A stretch of DNA of 64,000 nt, from NCBI GenBank assembly GCA_002436405.1, contig DJLZ01000001.1, positions 496,713 to 560,712 of the forward strand, in the 5' to 3' direction. The stretch is from Proteobacteria bacterium UBA6503. Lineage in GTDB: Bacteria > Pseudomonadota > Alphaproteobacteria > UBA1280 > UBA6503. The notes under the pieces are model-generated. The model saw only the letters and a program-made list of their open reading frames with translations, searched no databases and had not been told where the DNA came from. Positions 51,947-61,327 of this stretch are shown in pieces. How positions within the stretch are numbered: position 1 is the first letter of the stretch; each line of letters opens with the position of its first letter. The position numbers and the translations under genes were made by a program.

Positions 51947-53368
51947 ATGAGATATGTTTCAACACGCGGATATGCTGGCCAGTCAGGCGAAGGGGCAACC
52001 TTTGCCGAAGTAACGCTTGATGGCTTAGCCCCTGATGGCGGCCTTTATGTGCCGCTCGCACATCCGTATTTTGATACCCATACCCTGGATAAATTTACCC
52101 GCCTTAGCTATCAAGAGCTTGCCTTTGAGGTGATGTATCCATTCGTGGGTGAAGACCTTTCGGCAGAGACGCTTAAAAAACTCATTCAAAAAGCCTACAG
52201 CACCTTTGACCATGCTGAAGTTGCGCCTCTTTCAAACCTCACTGAAAACCACCATCTGCTTGAGCTTTACCACGGCCCAACGTTAGCCTTTAAAGATGTG
52301 GCGCTACAGTTTTTAGGGCTACTGCTTGATGAACTTTTAGAACAACGCGCAGACGGGCATGCCGCACAGCTGACCGTACTTGGCGCAACCTCGGGCGATA
52401 CAGGCCCTGCAGCTATTGAAGGGTTAAAAGGCCGCGATCATGTGCGTATTTTTATGTTGTACCCACACGGCCGGGTGAGCGATTTTCAGCGCCGCCAAAT
52501 GACCACGGTTAAGGCATCAAATGTTTACCCCATTGCCATTGAGGGGACCTTTGATGATTGCCAACATTTGGTAAAAGGCTTGTTCCATGATGCGGGTTTT
52601 CGTGCCGAACAAAAGCTGACGGCAATTAACTCAATTTCATGGGCGCGGCTGTTGCCGCAAATGGTGTATTACTTTTACGCCTATGCCCAGCTGCAAAAGC
52701 GCGGGCTAAAATCGCCCCCCACCTTTGTTGTGCCAACAGGTAACTTTGGCGATATTTTTGCCGGCTACATGGCACAAAAATGCGGCCTGCCCGTGGCAAA
52801 ATTTGTGATTGCCAATAACCAGAACGATATTCTGACCCGCTTTGTGCACCATAATGACTATAGCGTAGCGCACGTGGAGCCTAGCCAAAGCCCGAGTATT
52901 GATATTTCAGTCGCCAGTAACTTTGAGCGCTACTTGTTTGATATTTTAGGGCAAGACCATGAGCAACTGCGCTACTTTATGCAAAATTTTGCCGAACATA
53001 AGATTTTGCCCAAATTGGATGGCGATAAGTTTATGCAAGTGCAGCAAACATTTACCGCCTATGCCGTGACCGAAGATCAAACAACGGCAACGATTGCTCG
53101 CTACCATACTGACCATAACCGACTGATGGATCCACATACTGCCGTGGGTCTGTTTGCAGCGGATAAATACTTGGCGGATAACCCCGAGGCGAACGTTGTT
53201 ACGCTTGCGACGGCCCATGCAGCAAAATTCCCCGATGCCGTGTATAAAGCCACCAAGGTTAGCCCTGAGGTACCGCAAGCGCTTAAACACGTTTTGGTGG
53301 ATGAAGAAAAGTCAGCCCAGCTGGCCTGTGACGAAATCACGCTAAAAGACTATATCCGCACCCCATAA
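51947..53368 (+). CDS. thrC: Threonine synthase
   Basis: 473 residues, PLP-dependent. N-terminal STRG motif region, then HGPTLAFKDVALQFLG with the PLP-binding Lys, and GATSGDTGPAA (phosphate loop). It converts O-phosphohomoserine to threonine. Length fits the long class of proteobacterial ThrC. Stands alone in a divergent arrangement with the chalcone-isomerase-like gene. Confidence 0.95.
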   Translation: MRYVSTRGYAGQSGEGATFAEVTLDGLAPDGGLYVPLAHPYFDTHTLDKFTRLSYQELAFEVMYPFVGEDLSAETLKKLIQKAYSTFDHAEVAPLSNLTENHHLLELYHGPTLAFKDVALQFLGLLLDELLEQRADGHAAQLTVLGATSGDTGPAAIEGLKGRDHVRIFMLYPHGRVSDFQRRQMTTVKASNVYPIAIEGTFDDCQHLVKGLFHDAGFRAEQKLTAINSISWARLLPQMVYYFYAYAQLQKRGLKSPPTFVVPTGNFGDIFAGYMAQKCGLPVAKFVIANNQNDILTRFVHHNDYSVAHVEPSQSPSIDISVASNFERYLFDILGQDHEQLRYFMQNFAEHKILPKLDGDKFMQVQQTFTAYAVTEDQTTATIARYHTDHNRLMDPHTAVGLFAADKYLADNPEANVVTLATAHAAKFPDAVYKATKVSPEVPQALKHVLVDEEKSAQLACDEITLKDYIRTP

Positions 53369-53489
53369 AGCGTCAAAAAAGCTCTATCTATTTAACATAT
53401 ATGCATATTTGACACAGAACCCTTCGCGAAAACACGTTGTCGAGCGGCTGACCATTCTGAAACCCTTAAAAACCTGCTATCGTATCAGT

Positions 53490-55208
53490 ATGAGAGTCTC
53501 ATTATGGAACACTTGTGTTGTTCTGGTACTATCGGTTGTTTTACCAGCGGTTTTGATGCCGCTGTCTTTAGCGCATGCGCAAACAGTGCCACCAAGTGCT
53601 GATGTGGGGCGTGTGCAAGATAATCTTGAGCTTCCTACAATCCCCTTGCCTGATGGTCAGGTTTTAGAGCTTCCTAACATTCAATCACGTGCCAAGCCTC
53701 CGGCAAATGCTCATGCGATTCGTTTTACAATTCAGTCTGTAACGGTTGATGGCGCTACAGCTTTTGATGAGTCTACGCTTTCAGTGTTGTATGATGAATT
53801 TATTGGCGAAGAGGTTAGCTTAAATATGGTGTGGAACATTGCCCGCGATATTACCGACCTTTACCACCGTAAGGGGTATTTTTTGTCACGTGCTTTTGTG
53901 CCAGAGCAAGAGATTGCCTCGGGGCATGTTCGCCTTCAGGTTGTTGAGGGTTTTGTTGGTCGTGTTGAAATGCCCGATTCACTTAAGGCCGACCGCCTTA
54001 TTACCCGTGAGACTGACAAAATTACACAAAAGCGCCCACTGCGTCGCCAAGACTTAGAAACACTTTTATTGAACTTGAATGACCTTCCGGGGGTGGTTTT
54101 TGATGCCCTTTTGAAACCTGAAGAACAAAGCAACGTTGGGGTGCCTTCGGGCCAAGTTGTGCTGGCGCTAGATGCTGAAGCAACAGCCCCTCATGCCCAA
54201 GCAAGTTTTGATAACTACGGCTCAAAATTCTTGGGGCCTGGTCAGCTAAGTTTAGGTTTGCAAACAGCACTTATTCCGTACCACGAAACCTCATTTAGTT
54301 TTGCGCGCGGTATCCCTGAGGATGAGCTTCAAAGTGTATCGGTTCGCCATAAAATACCTTTAACATCAAAGACTAAAGCAACCTTGTATGGGTCATATAC
54401 CCACACAGAACCAGGTGAAAACCTAGAGGCAAACGAAGTGATTGGTGACTCTGTTGCCTACGGGCTAAGCCTTGAGCATAGCCTTGTGCGCCAACGTCAG
54501 AAAAACCTATCGCTTAATGCTGGTTTTGAAGTGCGTAATAGCCAAACAGACCTATTGGGCAGCCCGCTGGTGCGTGACCGTACAAGCGTTATTACACTCG
54601 GTGTAAAGGGCGATACTTTTGACGATACAGGCGCCCTTAACCAAGGGGCATTTACCATCAGTAAAGGTATCGATGCACTGGGCTCAAGCGAGAAGGGTGA
54701 CGCCAACCTTTCACGTACTAACGCTGACCCTGAACACCTTAAGTTCAATGCCTCTTACCTCCGCCAGCAGCCACTGCCAAGTAACCTTCTTTTGCAGTTT
54801 CAGGTGGAGGGGCAATACTCATCTGACAGCCTCGTTTCGTCAGAAGAATTTGGCTTTGGTGGCCCACGTTTAGGCCGTGCTTTTGATGCCTCAGAAATTA
54901 GTGGCGATCGTGGTTTTGGCGCAGGCCTCGAGCTGCATTATCTGGGCTGGGGTAGCAACAATAACATCCGTAAAATCCCGTACGCATTTTACGATATTGG
55001 GCGTGTTTGGAACGAAGAGCCTGGCCGGCCTGCCGAAACCGCGTCATCTGCTGGTTTGGGCCTGCGCCTGATGCACGAAAATGCCAATAAAACCCGTTTC
55101 TACGCTGATTTTTATGCAGCTCAACCTATCATCAAAAGCCAAAGCAACCCCATTATTGGGGACGGTAAGGCCCCTCGTGTTGGCGTGCGCTTAGGTGTAT
55201 TGCAGTAA
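53490..55208 (+). CDS. TpsB outer-membrane transporter of a two-partner secretion system
   Basis: From ATG 53490, 572 residues. The signal peptide ends AHAQT. Two POTRA domains (IRFTIQSVTVDGATAFDESTL, and the QVVEGFVGRVEMPD strip) are followed by the 16-strand barrel. The barrel ends RVGVRLGVLQ rather than with the usual aromatic residue. It exports the TpsA protein encoded next. A longer frame starting TTG at 53409 has no signal at its start. No ribosome site is seen before 53490, so the mRNA might be leaderless or the start misassigned. Confidence 0.88.
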   Translation: MRVSLWNTCVVLVLSVVLPAVLMPLSLAHAQTVPPSADVGRVQDNLELPTIPLPDGQVLELPNIQSRAKPPANAHAIRFTIQSVTVDGATAFDESTLSVLYDEFIGEEVSLNMVWNIARDITDLYHRKGYFLSRAFVPEQEIASGHVRLQVVEGFVGRVEMPDSLKADRLITRETDKITQKRPLRRQDLETLLLNLNDLPGVVFDALLKPEEQSNVGVPSGQVVLALDAEATAPHAQASFDNYGSKFLGPGQLSLGLQTALIPYHETSFSFARGIPEDELQSVSVRHKIPLTSKTKATLYGSYTHTEPGENLEANEVIGDSVAYGLSLEHSLVRQRQKNLSLNAGFEVRNSQTDLLGSPLVRDRTSVITLGVKGDTFDDTGALNQGAFTISKGIDALGSSEKGDANLSRTNADPEHLKFNASYLRQQPLPSNLLLQFQVEGQYSSDSLVSSEEFGFGGPRLGRAFDASEISGDRGFGAGLELHYLGWGSNNNIRKIPYAFYDIGRVWNEEPGRPAETASSAGLGLRLMHENANKTRFYADFYAAQPIIKSQSNPIIGDGKAPRVGVRLGVLQ

Positions 55209-55241
55209 AAAACATTAAAAATGTTCCGAAATGTAACGATT

Positions 55242-55270
55242 TTGGAACGAAACTTGAATTAATATATACT
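55242..55270 (+). promoter_or_regulatory. Sigma70-like promoter of the TpsA gene
   Basis: TTGGAA (55242-55247), 17-base spacer, TATACT (55265-55270), 38 bases before the ATG. An inverted pair GTTCC / GGAAC overlaps the -35 region and could be an operator. Confidence 0.6.
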
Positions 55271-55307
55271 AGACATAACACATAACACGTTGAATGTTGG
55301 GGATAGT

Positions 55308-58300
55308 ATGAAACTGATACGACGCAAACACATAGTAGGCTTTCCGGCAGCACTTGCCGCGGGTGCGTGCTTTGCTGCGTTAATTTCGGCCACGCCTGCC
55401 CATGCTAACCCTCAAGGCGGTGTTGTAGTTTCAGGGGCGGCGACCTTCTCAGACAATGGTTCAAAGCTAGATATTCACCAAACCACAAACCGTGCCCTTA
55501 TTGATTGGCGCAGTTTTGATATTGCCGCAGGCGAACATACCCAATTCCATCAGCCCTCAGCGAACGCTGTGGCCGTTAACCGCATTTCAGACATTAACCC
55601 TTCGACCATCGCCGGTACACTGAGTGCCAACGGTAACCTAGTGCTGATTAACCCCAACGGCATGATGTTTACTAGCACCGCCGTTGTTGACGTAAACGGT
55701 ATTGTGGCCACCACAGCCGATATTGACACGGCCGCCTTTGAAGCTGGCAGCATGTTCTTTGATAAAACAGGTAACCGTGATGCCAAAATTATTAACAATG
55801 GTTTGATAACAGCTGCCGATGCAGGGCTTGTGGGCCTTGTTGCCCCGCAGGTTGAAAACCACGGTATTATTCAGGCCCGTTATGGCCGCATTCAGTTGGC
55901 CTCAGCTGATGTTGCCACTCTTGATTTTTACGGCGATGGCTTGCTGAAAGTTGCCGTGAAAGACAGTGCGCTTGAAAAACAGTTTGTCCATAATACAGGG
56001 GCGCTTGAAGCTGAAGGCGGTACCGTTGCGATGACCGCAGCCACAGCCCGCAATGTTTTTGATTCGCTGATTCAGGTAGAGGGTGAGCTTAAAGCCCCTG
56101 TGGTTGAACAATCAGCAGGTAAAATTGTTATCCGTAATGCGAATGACGGTATTGAGAGCGATAGCACTGTATTGGTGCAGGCCGAACTTGATGCCTCGGG
56201 TCGTGATGTGGGTGAGCAGGGTGGCTCTATTGAAATTCTAGGCGGCAATATCGGTCTATTTAACGGCACAACGTTGGATGCTTCTGGCCACTCAGCCCCA
56301 GTTGCCCCTGAGGCAAACACCGAAGGCACAGCCACTGTAGATGCTGAGGGTAACGTGCGCACTGAAGCTGAATTCCTAGCCCACCAAAACCGCGCAGGCG
56401 GTAGTATTAAGGTGGGTGGTGATTACCTTGGTAGCGGCGATACCCAAACCGCGCAAAACCTATTTGTTGATGAATACGTGATTACCGTGAATGATGCCCT
56501 TGAAAGTGGCGATGCGGGTCGCACAGTATTTTGGTCAGATAATGCCACAACATTTAAAGGCTACGTATTTGGCCGTGGTGGTACTGAAGCTGGTAACGGC
56601 GGTTTTGTAGAAACCTCAGGCAAAAACATGCTTGATGTTCATGGCTACGTTGACCTACGCAACCGTGCCGAAGGCTACAACAAAGGGACATACCTACTTG
56701 ATCCGTCAAACATTGCGGTTTACGGCAATGTGGATGGGCAATTTACTTCAACTGATGGCGCAGTGGACCTAACCGACGGCCAAGTGCTGCACCTTGACCT
56801 TAACGTGCCTGCCCCTTCAGTGACTGATCAATACCTTGGTACGGCAGCATCGCAAGGCGCCTTTAATGGCTTTAGCGTAATTGATGATACAGCAGTAAAC
56901 CGCTCAGGCGATGCCATTTTCTCAGTAGACATTGTCATTCCAGCAAGCCCAACTGGCGTGATTTACGAACAGGGTGGTAGTGGCTTTGGTACATATATTG
57001 GCTTCCAAGCTGATGGAACACTGGTTTTCCACGCGGGTCGTGGTTCAAGTTTTACCGCAAATGATGCCGCTCACCTTGAACTTGCCCCAGGTACGCTAAC
57101 AGGTTCAGGTACCCTTGCTTGGGATATTAACCTTGGTAGTAACACAATTTCAGCATACTGGAACGGTAACCTTGTAGGGTCAAATACAGCTGCAAGCAAC
57201 TTTACTTCATGGTCAGGTGGCGATGATGGTGGTTTTGGCCAGGTAACAAACTCGATTGTTGTCGGGGCAAACACTGCATCGTTTAACGGTACTTTTAACT
57301 CGACCCTAAAATACTATGCGGGTGCTTCAGCTGGTTTCTTGTCGGATGCTTCAGGTAGTGGTAATGGCGCAAACGTAACAGCGGGTAGCCCTTCTGTGCA
57401 AACAGGTATTTTTAATGGTCAGGATGCTGTTGTAATGAACAACGCCGACCAGTTTGAAATTGCTGATACAAACGATATTAACCTGATTAACCAAAGTGGT
57501 ATCGGTCGCTCATTCACTTTCCGTACCGATGCCGACGTGAACACCCAGCAAGTTCTTTACAAAGAAGGCGGCGGTACCAACGGATATGTGGTGTACCTAG
57601 AAAATGGTGTACTTAAAGTTGGTCTATACAACAGCACCAACCGCCAATGGCGCCAATTTGGTGTAACAGGGAATACTGATTACCAACTTTCAAGCACTTT
57701 TGACGCGGCAAACAACCGCTTTGTTGTAAGCCTAAACGGTATTGAGGATGATGGCCTAGGTTTGGGCGCAGGCACTGACTTTGCAGCCCACAGTGGCGAC
57801 ATTACCTTTGGCCGTGCGGATACATCAATCCGTGATGAAAACTCAGCAAGCTTTACCCCAACCAACACAATTTCAACTTTGGGTGAGGCGATGTTCCACA
57901 ACATTGCGATGGACGATAACACCCGCCACATTGTTGATCAATACTCAGCCACCAAGTTCGGCATTAGCCTTAATGGTTTAGGTACAGGCGCCAACGAAGT
58001 TGAGCGTGCAACCGCTGCCGATGGCTACAGCGTATTTACTGCTGACTACCTAGAGCACCTATCATCAATGGCTGATGTAACGCTGGTGGCCGATAACAAC
58101 ATTACCTTAGACCTGCAAGACGATACACTAACTATGGATACTGGCCGTAACCTTACCTTTACTGCGACCAATGGCCAAATTTCTGAGCTTTCAGGCGGTG
58201 CGATTGTAACGAATAATGGTGATATTTCACTGAATGCAGGCAACAACATTACCCTAACCCAAACCAGCCTACAGGCGGGTGGCACAGGTAAAGTAAACGT

Positions 58301-58901
58301 TAATGCGGGTGGCAATGTGCAGCTTCAGCAAGCCGAAGCCCTAAGCCTAGGCACTGTAAATGCGAATAACTTCTTTGCCCGCACTACAGGCGAGAACAGC
58401 GATATTACGCTGAACGGCGTACTTACAGCCACAGGCTCTGGTAACGCTATGACCCTTGTTGCTGGCCGCGATTTGGTTAATAACTACGGCAATAATGCCC
58501 TGCGCGCGACCAATGGCCGTTGGTTGGGTTACACCGACGAAGCGGACGAAGATAATGAAAATGGCTTGAAGCCGAAATTCCGTAAGTTTGGTGCCCCATA
58601 CGCAAGCAACTTGCCTGCCAGCATTACTGATCTTGGGAATGGTTTGATTTACGTAAGCACTGAAGTGCCAAGCTTCTTGCAGCCTAAGGCATTGCCGGAC
58701 ACTGTAGCACAAATTAGCCAAGTACCGACCTTGCAGCGCCCAGCTGTGCGCGCTCCACGTGCGACCCTTGAAGGAGAAATTTTCGAAGTATCAGAGCCTC
58801 TACGCCTGCAGTTAGAGTCAGATATTATTGAAGAGCGTGCCTCATCATACTCTGGTACCATCCGCCTGGATCCAATGCTTGCGCAGGAATTTGACCTTTA
58901 A
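55308..58901 (+). CDS. TpsA adhesin with filamentous-haemagglutinin secretion domain and LamG-like insert
   Basis: 1197 residues. The signal peptide is followed by the TPS domain (GVVVSGAATFS...LDIHQTTNRALIDWRSFDIAAGE, NPNGMMF), giving a right-handed beta-helix start. Middle part (about residues 500-860) has jelly-roll segments (VTNSIVVGANTASFNGTFN-type, NGIEDDGLGLGAGTDF), consistent with one or two LamG/concanavalin-like sugar-binding domains. The end repeats TANNFFARTTGENSDITLNG with NGRWLGYT, like other filamentous-haemagglutinin family proteins. Exported by TpsB; likely binds sugars or cells. ATG 55308 has GGGGAT upstream. Confidence 0.88.
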   Translation: MKLIRRKHIVGFPAALAAGACFAALISATPAHANPQGGVVVSGAATFSDNGSKLDIHQTTNRALIDWRSFDIAAGEHTQFHQPSANAVAVNRISDINPSTIAGTLSANGNLVLINPNGMMFTSTAVVDVNGIVATTADIDTAAFEAGSMFFDKTGNRDAKIINNGLITAADAGLVGLVAPQVENHGIIQARYGRIQLASADVATLDFYGDGLLKVAVKDSALEKQFVHNTGALEAEGGTVAMTAATARNVFDSLIQVEGELKAPVVEQSAGKIVIRNANDGIESDSTVLVQAELDASGRDVGEQGGSIEILGGNIGLFNGTTLDASGHSAPVAPEANTEGTATVDAEGNVRTEAEFLAHQNRAGGSIKVGGDYLGSGDTQTAQNLFVDEYVITVNDALESGDAGRTVFWSDNATTFKGYVFGRGGTEAGNGGFVETSGKNMLDVHGYVDLRNRAEGYNKGTYLLDPSNIAVYGNVDGQFTSTDGAVDLTDGQVLHLDLNVPAPSVTDQYLGTAASQGAFNGFSVIDDTAVNRSGDAIFSVDIVIPASPTGVIYEQGGSGFGTYIGFQADGTLVFHAGRGSSFTANDAAHLELAPGTLTGSGTLAWDINLGSNTISAYWNGNLVGSNTAASNFTSWSGGDDGGFGQVTNSIVVGANTASFNGTFNSTLKYYAGASAGFLSDASGSGNGANVTAGSPSVQTGIFNGQDAVVMNNADQFEIADTNDINLINQSGIGRSFTFRTDADVNTQQVLYKEGGGTNGYVVYLENGVLKVGLYNSTNRQWRQFGVTGNTDYQLSSTFDAANNRFVVSLNGIEDDGLGLGAGTDFAAHSGDITFGRADTSIRDENSASFTPTNTISTLGEAMFHNIAMDDNTRHIVDQYSATKFGISLNGLGTGANEVERATAADGYSVFTADYLEHLSSMADVTLVADNNITLDLQDDTLTMDTGRNLTFTATNGQISELSGGAIVTNNGDISLNAGNNITLTQTSLQAGGTGKVNVNAGGNVQLQQAEALSLGTVNANNFFARTTGENSDITLNGVLTATGSGNAMTLVAGRDLVNNYGNNALRATNGRWLGYTDEADEDNENGLKPKFRKFGAPYASNLPASITDLGNGLIYVSTEVPSFLQPKALPDTVAQISQVPTLQRPAVRAPRATLEGEIFEVSEPLRLQLESDIIEERASSYSGTIRLDPMLAQEFDL

Positions 58902-59953
58902 GTTGCCTGCTTAAGCTCGGCAAGGGCCCACTGCGCCATTTCTTGTAGTACAGGGTCTTCATGATTTAAAAAAGTTTCAATCTGCGGGATAAGCGCCGTA
59001 TTTCCACTGTTGCCACAGGCTACCAACACATTCCGTAAAAAGCGGTTTACGCCAATACGCTTAATAGGGCTTTTACGGAAAAGCGCTCTAAAGCTGGTGT
59101 CATCAAGGGTCAGTAGTTCATCTAAGCTTGGGCCTGCTAGTTCTTCACGAGCATGAAGCGCCATGGTTTGGCTTTCTTTGGCAAACTTGTTCCATGGGCA
59201 AACGCTCAGGCAATCATCGCAGCCGTAAATGCGGTTACCCATGGCTTTACGAAACTCAAGCGGAATAGCGCCCTTATTTTCGATGGTTAAATACGAAATA
59301 CAGCGACGGGCATCAAGCTGATAAGGCTTAGGGAAGGCTTTAGTAGGGCAAACGTCTAGGCATTTGCGGCAGCTACCGCAATGGTCAGGTTCAGGTTTGT
59401 CAGCGGGCAGTTTAAGTGTGGTGTAAACAATCCCTAAAAACAGCCAAGAGCCAAACACTTTCGATACTACATTGGTATGCTTGCCTTGCCACCCTAAGCC
59501 TGCATTTGCAGCCAGTGGTTTTTCCATAACGGGGGCAGTATCTACAAATACCTTAAGTTCGCAGTTATAAGTTTCAGCCATCCAGCGGCCAAGTTGCTTA
59601 AGGCGTTTTTTTAAAACATCGTGATAATCGTCCCCCCGGGCATAGACCGAAATATTGCCTTGGTTTTTATGCTCTAAATTTTCGAGGGGGTTATGGTCGG
59701 GGCCATAGTTGAGGCCCACTGCAATAATCGACTCAACCTCAGGCCAAAGGGCTTTGGGGTCGGCACGTAAGTGTGCGCGGTCTTTCATCCATGCCATTTC
59801 GCCGTGGTAGCCAAGCTCTAGCCATTCATCAAGGTAGCGCTTCATTGAAATAGGTGTACCAACCTTTGCCACATCAAAACCAAGCTCAAGGGCTTTAGCT
59901 AAAATAGCGTCTTTTTGTGTGGTGGCGGGTTGGTCTGTCATGGGCACAAGCAT
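58898..59953 (-). CDS. queG: Epoxyqueuosine reductase
   Basis: 351 residues. Two [4Fe-4S] clusters are held by CGSCRKCLDVCPTKAF and CDDCLSVCPWN. The cobalamin-binding N-terminal half is present (VGLNYGPDHNP). It makes queuosine from epoxyqueuosine in tRNA. A HEAT-like C-terminal helix (FLNHEDPVLQEMAQWALAEL) is typical. Its last 4 bases overlap the convergent TpsA gene. Confidence 0.95.
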   Translation of the reverse strand: MLVPMTDQPATTQKDAILAKALELGFDVAKVGTPISMKRYLDEWLELGYHGEMAWMKDRAHLRADPKALWPEVESIIAVGLNYGPDHNPLENLEHKNQGNISVYARGDDYHDVLKKRLKQLGRWMAETYNCELKVFVDTAPVMEKPLAANAGLGWQGKHTNVVSKVFGSWLFLGIVYTTLKLPADKPEPDHCGSCRKCLDVCPTKAFPKPYQLDARRCISYLTIENKGAIPLEFRKAMGNRIYGCDDCLSVCPWNKFAKESQTMALHAREELAGPSLDELLTLDDTSFRALFRKSPIKRIGVNRFLRNVLVACGNSGNTALIPQIETFLNHEDPVLQEMAQWALAELKQAT

Positions 59954-59973
59954 ACTTTGTGTTTTAAAAGAAC

Positions 59974-60001
59974 AAAAGCCCCCTTTTTACAGGGTGCTTT
60001 T
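59974..60001 (-). terminator. Terminator after the 60015 gene
   Basis: Imperfect stem AAAAGC-CCC / GGG-GCTTTT with T residues downstream on the minus strand. Confidence 0.6.
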
Positions 60002-60014
60002 GCGAAGTGTTACG

Positions 60015-60284
60015 TTAGGTGGTGACGCCCGGCAAGGCCGGCAGCGTGAGGTAGGTGTTCAGCGTCAGGTACAGGGCAGCGCCAAGGGCGCCGCCAAGCG
60101 CCGCCCAGCGCAGCTTGAGGGTCTGATTCGGCCGAAACTTGCGGTAGGTGCCGTATTCGAGCAGGGCCAGCACCGCCGGAATAAGCAGCGCCAACCAAGG
60201 CGACATGGTGGCAACGATGGCCATGCCGATGAACATCATGGCGCAAATGTGGTCAAGCGAAGGCGTGGATTTACGATTTTGCAT
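60015..60284 (-). CDS. Orphan small membrane protein, high GC
   Basis: 89 residues from the ATG at 60284 (AGGAGAA upstream). Two to three hydrophobic helices (AMMFIGMAIVATMSPWLALLIPAVLALL; ALGGALGAALYLTLNTYLTL). No recognised family. High-GC codons, own strong promoter and a leader with CATCTTCTTCATTTTCCCCC. Confidence 0.65.
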   Translation of the reverse strand: MQNRKSTPSLDHICAMMFIGMAIVATMSPWLALLIPAVLALLEYGTYRKFRPNQTLKLRWAALGGALGAALYLTLNTYLTLPALPGVTT

Positions 60285-60363
60285 AAACTGTATTCTCCTA
60301 ATCGGGAGGGAAGGCTTTGGAAAGCGGGGGAAAATGAAGAAGATGCGATTAATGGAGGCGGAC

Positions 60364-60390
60364 TTTATAGCCACAGGGGGGTGATGTCAA
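60364..60390 (-). promoter_or_regulatory. Promoter of the 60015 gene
   Basis: TTGACA (60385-60390, consensus) and TATAAA (60364-60369) with a 15-base spacer on the minus strand. Confidence 0.6.
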
Positions 60391-60508
60391 ATGGTATTTT
60401 AAGGGCCTTGGCCTAGGCGGGATACAACCTATGGCGTAAACTAGTGATGAACGGCAAAAATGCGCCTAGAAATGCACCCCAAAAATTACTTTGAAATCGA
60501 GGTAAACC

Positions 60509-61315
60509 ATGACACTTGAGCAAATTCTGATTCTCGCTATTGTACAGGGTATCACTGAGTTTTTGCCTATTTCTTCGAGTGCACACCTCGTCCTCGTACC
60601 GCTACTTTCTGGCTGGCAAGATCAAGGCGTGGTTTTTGACGTTGCGTTGCATGTGGGCACCCTGTTTGCCGTGATGTTGTACTTCTATAAGCGTACGCTG
60701 CAAATGACCAAGGGCGGCGTGCATGTTTTAACAGGTCGTTTTTCAACCAATGAAGCCAAGCTCTTTGGCTTGCTGCTGCTTGCAACTATCCCAGTTTTAA
60801 TAAGTGGGTATTTCCTTAAAGATTTTGTGGCCGATGGTGCACGTAGTTTTAAAGTATTGGGTATTACCTCTATTGTATTTGGGGTGCTGCTTTGGGTATC
60901 GGATTTATTCCCTCGTTATCAGCATGGTGGTTTAAAACAAATCACGTGGCTGCACGCAATGTTCTTTGGCGTGATGCAAGCGCTAGCGATTATCCCTGGT
61001 ACATCACGCTCGGGCGTGACGATGACCGCGGGCCGTTTTATGGGCTTTAGCCGCCGCCATGCGGCTGAATTTTCAATGCTGATGGCCATCCCTGTGCTAA
61101 TTATTACAGGCCTTTACACAGCGTACGACTCTATGGGCACGGCCGTTAACTGGCAAAGCGCTGCGCACGAAATGCTGCTTGGGGTTGGCCTTTCATTTGT
61201 AAGCGCCCTGTTTGCTATTTGGTTTTTGATGAAGCTTATTAACAGTATCGGTTTTGGCCCGTTTGTCTTTTACCGCATTATGCTCGGCACAGCTTTGCTA
61301 GTGCTGGCCTTGTAA
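60509..61315 (+). CDS. uppP: Undecaprenyl-diphosphatase (UppP/BacA)
   Basis: 268 residues, polytopic. Family motifs GITEFLPISSSAHLVLVP and PGTSRSGVTMTAGRFMGFSRR are complete. It recycles the lipid carrier of cell-wall synthesis by removing a phosphate. It is 12 bases before the ABC exporter gene. Confidence 0.97.
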   Translation: MTLEQILILAIVQGITEFLPISSSAHLVLVPLLSGWQDQGVVFDVALHVGTLFAVMLYFYKRTLQMTKGGVHVLTGRFSTNEAKLFGLLLLATIPVLISGYFLKDFVADGARSFKVLGITSIVFGVLLWVSDLFPRYQHGGLKQITWLHAMFFGVMQALAIIPGTSRSGVTMTAGRFMGFSRRHAAEFSMLMAIPVLIITGLYTAYDSMGTAVNWQSAAHEMLLGVGLSFVSALFAIWFLMKLINSIGFGPFVFYRIMLGTALLVLAL

Positions 61316-61327
61316 GGGGTTACGTTC

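Noticed and set aside
53409..53489. TTG start for TpsB at 53409
   Set aside because: It would put 27 residues before a normal signal peptide; TTGACA at 53409 looks more like a -35 element.
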